Below, piece after piece: positions 58,391 through 64,000 of a stretch of 64,000 nt of DNA. The DNA comes from Aquanectria penicillioides. Lineage: Eukaryota; Ascomycota; Sordariomycetes; Hypocreales; Nectriaceae. A model generated the notes under the pieces. The model worked only from the letters and a program-made list of their open reading frames with translations, did no database searches and was not told the origin of the DNA. Made by a program: the position numbers and the translations under genes. Position 1 is the stretch's first letter, and every line of letters starts with the position of its first letter. The stretch is taken from the NCBI GenBank assembly GCA_003415625.1, contig PYIU01000009.1:2294001-2358000 (forward strand), in the 5' to 3' direction.

Positions 58391-59373
58391 CTACCGCAGT
58401 TCCGACTTGTACCCCTGTATGCCTTTCTTTTCCTCTTCAGATAGTGTGACGGAAAAGTGCTTGTTCAATGCTGCAACCCGCTCATCTTCCGTCTTGCATT
58501 CCGCGATTATCTTTGTCTTGCCGCCGAGGTTTTCCTTGACTATGCCGTTGACGAGCATTCGCTTTCCATAGATTTCGTACTCTTCCTTGTCGCTCTTCTT
58601 GGGCCTTCGAAGAAACTTGATAGTCAGGACGTTGACTCGTTGGTGGCTGTCGGGATGTGCGCCGATCCAAAAGTTGACAACTCCCCAGTCCAACGCGTAG
58701 AATTCGACCCGGGGAACGAATAGTAAGAGTTCCAGTCCTTGTCGGTTCCGTTGCGGTACTGATAGATCCACAGCTTGGTCTCTTCTGTCCTATGCACCTG
58801 ATGAGGTATCCAGTCGCGCACCAGTCGGATCTGCTGTGTGCCCATGTTATGGTGGGTTAGACCATCGATGAGAGGCATTGGGAATAGCGCGCCGTCGCCT
58901 CCAAATGCGACATCGTCATGATACTTGCTGCCGTCGGGGAAAGCAACAATGTTGATGATGTGATTCCTGCAAGGTGTTAGGTTTTTTCAAGGTTAAATAC
59001 CCAGTGCATACCAGCCAGGGTAGTCTCCTTGCGGAACTCCCTCAAGTCTCCCTCTTGTTCTGACACCAGCAGTGTATGCGTCGAATCCTATCGCACGCAA
59101 AATGTGGTTATACAGGATGGCAATTTCCATGCAGAATCCACCTCGCCCCCGATTTTCTAACACGACCTTACGGAAAAGATGTTGAGGGTCGAGATCAATC
59201 TGGTGACTAGCATTGTAGTGAAGTGAGAGGTTCTCGTATGGAAGCGTTGATATGCAGTGTACATGAAGGGCATTCAAGAGACTGAGGGAAGGCAGCTCAT
59301 GGCGCAAGTGGTGAGGCAAGCCGATGTGCTCGAGAAACAGCTGAAGCTGCTCTGGACTGTAAGCGGATGCCAT
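58391..59373 (-). CDS. Arylamine N-acetyltransferase (fungal NAT, FDB2/NAT1-like), one-base frame break
   Basis: Exon 1 is 59373-59012 and exon 2 is 58966-58391, with a 45-nt intron; about 312 residues if the frame were continuous. NAT enzymes move an acyl group from acetyl-CoA (or malonyl-CoA in some Fusarium members) to aromatic amines. The catalytic triad is present: Cys81 in RGGFCMEIA, His123 in WNHIINIV (across the exon junction), Asp139 in DDVAFGG, spaced much as in known NATs. The LPYENLSLHY segment near the start is also typical. Near 58,705-58,712 (about residue 208) the frame stops matching. The following frame, one base away, continues as VEFYALDWGVVNFWIGAHP to the end. One base is missing relative to family logic and no intron fits. 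So this is either a sequencing error or a recently broken gene. Some Fusarium homologues detoxify 2-aminophenol from plant benzoxazolinones. Confidence 0.85.
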
Positions 59374-59846
59374 TAGCGACTGATTTTGAATGAATTGGGC
59401 GCTCAGCCTCTTACTATTCATATGAGTTATGAGGGAACTAACATGACTCAATAATGACTCACGTGTTCCGATTTGGCCCGGCTGTTCGCGCTTAGCTAGA
59501 TGTCGCAATCTGGACATGAAAAGGCGAGCTAGTTGGACCAGTCAATGCGTTTGGACTTATAAACAGATAACAGGAGTAGTTGACTTTCAAAGAGGAATCA
59601 ATGTTTGGAATGGTGTTACGGGAAGGATGGTGGATGTTACAAAGACTAGATTTGATGGTGGTGAATATGTCAATTTAATTCGCTGTATTTCCCTCACTCA
59701 AGGAATCCCGTCGTATGTAGAACCATTAGTTCCTTCACACTAGAATATCGTAGTCTTATTGACCTGAACTTATTGACTCTTCGTTAAGGTAGGTTTGCTT
59801 AACATTTAATATGCGAAAAATGAGCTTGCTCTGAGATAGCCCCGGA
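59374..59846. other. Spacer between the two acetyltransferase genes
   Basis: This is a 473-nt AT-rich spacer on the 5' side of the arylamine N-acetyltransferase gene and the 3' side of the GNAT gene. An in-frame ATG further upstream (MNSKRL..., about 59,421) could extend the NAT N-terminus, but the extension does not resemble the family. It likely carries the NAT promoter and the GNAT terminator. Confidence 0.55.
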
Positions 59847-60583
59847 TTAAAACACATAGGCCTGAGAGGTTAGCGAGAGACTACTTGAGGATCGGATAAC
59901 TTACAAGATCGTGCCATGCAACACCTGCATAGTTGGAGGCACTCTTGCCGTAGTGCTCAAAGCCCAGGCCAGTATAATAAGGCACAAGTCTGTCGTAGGT
60001 CAAGATTGCAACCCTCTCGGCTTGGTCAGTCTCTTTCATATGAGTGAGGTATGCCTTCATCAAAGCCTTGCCGAGGCCGGATCTCTGGTAATCGGGTGAA
60101 ACAGCCAAGGAGTGAAGCGTGATGGTTTTGCCGTCGGGTTGATGGCCAACCTCGGACACGGCCTGAGGGTTGGACTTCCAATCAGCAGGGAAGGACATGT
60201 CGCTATCCTTAACTACTGTGGAGGTTGACTTTGTGGAAATGGTGTGAGCGACTAGCTTGGCATTTTCAGAGGCTGGCGCTTCAGCAAGAATTGGGATGTT
60301 GGCCGGCAGCTTCACGGGTGAGCTGACATCCTCGTTGAAGAAGAGCCCGTAGCAGACCTCTGGGCAAACATTTAGTCGGTATTCAATCTGGTCTCGGTTA
60401 GTGTTATACTAAGATCGGAAGTCCTGGATTGGTCGCATCGTGATATAAGCGTGCTATCAAGTAATCCTGTGAGGGGCTCACCTTCTCGCGGGAGGCGGCT
60501 TCGGCTGGAGGGAAAGCGGCGGACTCGACAATCTCGCACTGGTCGAGGTCCTGAATGGACAGCGGACGAATGTAAGCTTCCAT
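59847..60583 (-). CDS. GNAT-family N-acetyltransferase (arylalkylamine/polyamine type)
   Basis: Three exons, 60583-60482, 60387-59905 and 59861-59847, with introns of 94 and 43 nt, encode 199 residues. The start MEAYIRPLSIQDLDQC and the AFPPAEAASREK segment resemble the arylalkylamine N-acetyltransferase group (AANAT; yeast Paa1), which acetylate amines such as polyamines or serotonin. The acetyl-CoA site is LHSLAVSPDYQRSGLGKALM (about residues 125-144), with the Q-x-x-G-x-G/A loop as QRSGLG. Later LVPYYTGLGFEHYGKS is the usual motif B region. The last intron has a GCTAAC branch site and CAG acceptor, giving a short end HDLAYVF; if it is retained, translation instead runs to HDLVSYPILK and stops at 59,881. 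The gene sits between NAT and the transporter, all on the same strand, which suggests shared use of amine substrates. Confidence 0.83.
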
Positions 60584-60950
60584 GTCGAGATGTGGCAGTG
60601 GATGATCTTGCACAAGAATGTCGGTATGAGAATCTGTCTGCGGGGGATCTTTATATTGAATGTCACTGCTCGGACTAGGATGTGGCTAACAGCAATGTGG
60701 GGCGCCCCACCAAATTTGTCACTGGGAAGGCGTCAAGCCTGTCGTTGTGTCAAGGGCGTTGAAGGAAAATCAGTTTTGTCGGTGTCGTGCCAGTTCTCAC
60801 CGAGGCCAGAGTTTAATCCATGCTTCTTAAGAGTTCTAGAACTGTCTATGATGCGCGAGGTAAACAACAGAGTATGGCAACAATCTAGAGATGCCGTTCC
60901 GGCGATACAAGAATCAACTGGTTCAACGCCTCCATATTAAGGAGTTGGAG
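60584..60950. other. Spacer between GNAT and MFS transporter genes
   Basis: This 367-nt spacer is the likely promoter of the GNAT gene and 3' region of the transporter gene, both on the minus strand. I see no separate gene in it. Confidence 0.55.
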
Positions 60951-62581
60951 TCATAGCCTCAGTTGATACTTGGGATGGGTTCTTAGCCTCTCTCCATATT
61001 TCATTGCCATCCAGATCATGCCCATCATCCCTATCGCAAGACCCGCAAGCAGAGTGTTGCCCCATCCCTGGTCAAGCGTTGCGTACATCCTGGTGCCAGC
61101 GAGCGGTAAAAGCGCACCTCCAATGCTCCGGAAGACTGTGTTTGCAGCACTCGCGCTGGCTGCGTGAGTGGGAAATGCATCAACTAAGTACGTGGCCACG
61201 GGCGTGAAAACAGTAATGACTCCGACGCCTATGAAGAAGTTGCCAATGATGGGGACGAACCAATACACGTAGTATTGCGCCGTCCAGCCGTATATAAGAA
61301 GGCCAATGGGGATCATGGCTCCACCCGGAATCATAGGTGGAAGTCGATACTCGGGCTTCATCTCGCCCTCCTTGGCCATCCTTTTGACAATTGCGTCCGA
61401 AGCGGCACCGAAAAAGAGAACCCCAGTAATTTGGCCAGCGCCGATTCCGAAGTAGACCAACCCAACGTTGGTTACAATCCCATACCGTGTCTGAAAAACC
61501 TCCGTCATCGTTGTGAACAGGAGGTACAGGATGCCATACGCAACAGCGGTCAGAAGAGAGAGACCAAGAATAATTGGCGAGAGGAAGAGCATCTTCACAG
61601 GCCGGACAATGCTTGTTATGAATAGCTGTGTGTGAGTCTCGTCCAACTCCATGACAGATCGAAGATTGGGGTTGTTGGTAGCCTTTCTTAACTTTTTGGT
61701 CTTCCATTTGAGAAGCGTTGGGGGATGTGTTTCACGTAGAAGAATCAATGAGAGAATGAAGAAAACGACAGACTGTTATCTGTTAGCACATACAATAACG
61801 CGTGATGACAAGACCAACCATGATGATAAGCAGCCAAAAGTCCCATCTCCACCCCTCTGCCTTGGACAAGTATGCACCAATTGCAGGCCCAATGCACGGC
61901 CCAAGCAAAATAGGCATCGTCCAGACCGCCATGGCTCGACCTCGTTCCTCTTGCTTGAAGCAGTCCCCGACAGTGCCGGGTCCGATTGTCAACGGACACG
62001 CTCCGAAAACTCCTGTGAAGAAGCGGAAAGCAATGAGCATGGACATGCTTGTTGCCAACGCGCAGCCCACGTTTGTGAGAATAAACAGCACCATGCATGC
62101 ATGGTAGACCACTAACCGGCCATACAACTCGCTGCATGGCCCGAGAAACAGAGGGCCAAAGGCGTATCCGAGCAGGTAGATGGAAACCGCAAAAGTTCCA
62201 AGATCCCGGTTGGTAGTGTTCATTTCCTTCATTACTTGTTCAATTGCCGGGGCAAACATTGATGATGCAAAAGGTCTAGACGCGTGTTAGTGAATGGGGA
62301 GAAAGGTGTGGAATGACCAACGTGAGAAATGTCAGCATGGAAACAATTAGAGTCATTCTCCATTTTTTCGATCTCGGCCAGTTTACAGGCCGCTCTGGAT
62401 CATCAGGGCCATCCCAGTCAATGTCTGTCTCTGGTGACTGAGATGGAGAAGGGCTGCCAGCCCTCTTTTCGATGTCATTTTCAAGATACGGGCTCACAGT
62501 AGCAGTAGCATCGGTTTCAGAGACGGAGAGTTGCTCAATCCTGACGGAATGGGCTTCTCCTGCTCGAGTCCTTTCGGTCAT
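60951..62581 (-). CDS. MFS transporter, DHA1-type drug/amine:H+ antiporter
   Basis: Three exons, 62581-62322, 62275-61819 and 61772-60951, with two 46-nt introns, give 512 residues. The cytosolic N-terminus (about 70 residues, Ser/Thr/Asp-rich) ends in DPERPVNWPRSKKW, the usual entry to helix 1 in fungal DHA1 transporters. The protein has the loop 2-3 signature GPCSELYGRLVVYH, RFFTGVFGACPLTIGPG (helix 4), and motif C as LGPCIGPAIGAYL in helix 5, which marks proton antiporters. Twelve hydrophobic segments fit the family, with the central loop around RETHPPTLLKWK. Such carriers export drugs, toxins or polyamines across the plasma membrane. The substrate here is unknown; the neighbouring acetyltransferases make amines or their conjugates plausible. 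Both introns begin GTTGGT, a less common donor. Confidence 0.9.
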
Positions 62582-64000
62582 GATGGACGCGGTTGGTTCT
62601 GCATTGGGCTGTGATCGTCAGACGCCGAGGTGATATCAAGCTTCAAATCGATCATTTGATGGATTTTAAGCGCAATAACTGCAAAAATTGCAAGATAAGA
62701 TTTTACGGAGAAGGGTTGCGAACAGAATGCACAAATATGAAAGGCGGAGCTGCCTCAATTACTAATGACAAGAATGTGGGAGATGAACGTGATTGCAGAA
62801 GAGGCACCGAATTGCAGGGATCCTATGGCGCAAGAGAGCCTCAAATTACAATGAGTAGTGAACCACCGTGATCGGGCCGTTGCTACGGCCTCCAGAAGCC
62901 CATGCTCGGCTTCACGATAGCGGCGATATGGATCTGATGTAATTGGCAGGATGTTGATTCGTGGATCGTCCGCGATATTCCCACGAAGAAGTGGATATCC
63001 ACTAACCGAGTACGGCCGATCGCCCCAAACAGAGACTAACTCGTATCTTGGCGTCTCCGAGATGTCAGCAAGTTGCAGAAATAGTGTATGGGTGGTTGAG
63101 GTTCCATCACGTGGGGGAACGACGCAACGGTGGATGTGCGTGTAACGAGACTGGTACCATTTTGAATAAAGCTCTATGTCTGAGGAATTCTATACCTAGA
63201 ATATAAGGATAGAGCTATTCTCGGCACAGATCACGTACTTGAGATCTGTAGAATGTCTCTGATTGAAGACATGTAATACTCAAAGATTGAGTTTGAGCAT
63301 AGTCAATCAACTCTACCAAAATTAGGAATCAGCGTAAAGAAACAGGGATCTGCAGTCAGGTTCGTCAATTAGGAACGACCATAGTGGAAACACGATGATA
63401 ATCTTGTAGTAATCAATGACATGCTAAGAGTGGAACTAATAGAGTCAGTAATGATTGTTGTCTTGATACTATCCAATATTGGGCACAATAGACAAGTCTA
63501 GAATTTAACTGACCTCTGCTTATATTCGACGTAAGATAAATTCATCGGAGTCGTCCACCCACTCAACTGTTTAGTCTCCGCACCCAAGCCTGATTTGCTC
63601 ACTCTCAAGGGTGGATTGACCTGTTCATTTTCTATCCCTCTGTGTCGCAAGATGATGCCCTCGCAGCCTTCTACTAAGCAGAAGTTTCAATCAGTCTCGG
63701 CGTGTGCCACAGCTGTCTGGTTGTCATACTATGCGTGCAACACAATGTGGTTAATGGAGAGTTGAATAATCGCCTTTCTCCTACGAAAGGTTCGCTCGTG
63801 AGATGAGAGAACTGGACAATAGCATAGCTGCAGGCTGATGTGTATTTCTTCTCATATCCTGGACAAGAGCCTGGATCTATGGAAAGGTTGTACGTGGATG
63901 ATACATGAGGAAAGGAGCATCTTGCGGACTTTATCAACGATGAATGATTATGGGAATCCAATCTGGTGCGATACGGCGACAACTCGAGAACATATAGTTC
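62582..64000. other. AT-richer right end, no gene recognised
   Basis: This region lies upstream of the transporter gene and contains its promoter. From about 63,150 the DNA is clearly more AT-rich than most of the window. The minus-strand frame at 63,674-63,982 shows no family features and may be an exon of a gene beyond the window or chance. No transposon ends were identified. Confidence 0.5.

Overview
The window looks like nuclear DNA of a filamentous ascomycete, most likely a Sordariomycete and possibly Hypocreales, though I cannot fix the species. The evidence is short spliceosomal introns (about 43-140 nt, many with a CTAAC-type branch site), GC-rich coding DNA, Clr5-domain proteins, a fungal-type arylamine N-acetyltransferase, and long non-coding stretches full of microsatellites and homopolymer runs. 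All gene models below were built by hand from reading frames, splice signals and family motifs. There is no transcript evidence.

Layout. 1-3.9 kb: no gene seen. 3.95-8.5 kb (+): a 1,506-residue, mostly disordered protein ending in a methyltransferase-like domain, convergent with a mitochondrial-type Trm61-like tRNA m1A58 methyltransferase (9.6-10.9 kb, -). 11.9-14.8 kb (-): a Clr5-domain protein with a His-Gln repeat tail. 19.2-21.5 kb (-): a Ser/Thr protein kinase with DLG instead of DFG. 21.5-26.6 kb: low-complexity non-coding DNA. 26.6-27.5 kb (-): a metallo-beta-lactamase (AHL-lactonase type) pseudogene with four in-frame stops. 29.6-31.4 kb (-): a second Clr5-domain protein with the same architecture. 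34.7-37.8 kb (-): an ankyrin/zinc-finger protein in five exons. 40.1-41.8 kb (+): the large subunit of DNA primase (PRI2), with a palindromic pair of MluI cell-cycle boxes just upstream. 41.8-57.8 kb: nearly gene-free, holding only one 91-residue zinc-ribbon protein at 48.1-48.4 kb. 57.9-62.6 kb: a tight group of a beta-trefoil-like protein (+), an arylamine N-acetyltransferase (-), a GNAT acetyltransferase (-) and a DHA1-type MFS transporter (-). 62.6-64 kb: AT-richer DNA without a recognisable gene.

How the genes relate. Most are unlinked housekeeping or regulatory genes. The exception is the right-hand group, where two acetyltransferases that could act on amines sit beside an efflux-type transporter, suggesting amine or xenobiotic N-acylation and export. 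The lactonase-like pseudogene lies about 31 kb away; in Fusarium, related lactamase and NAT families work together in benzoxazolinone breakdown, but that link is only inference here.

Quality caution. Three otherwise good genes (Clr5 protein 1, the kinase, the arylamine N-acetyltransferase) each contain a one-base frame break. The window also has homopolymer runs of 20-28 bases, so base-level assembly errors are a live explanation. The four stops in the pseudogene are different: all can be explained by C-to-T changes with no frame loss, which looks like repeat-induced point mutation or ordinary decay.
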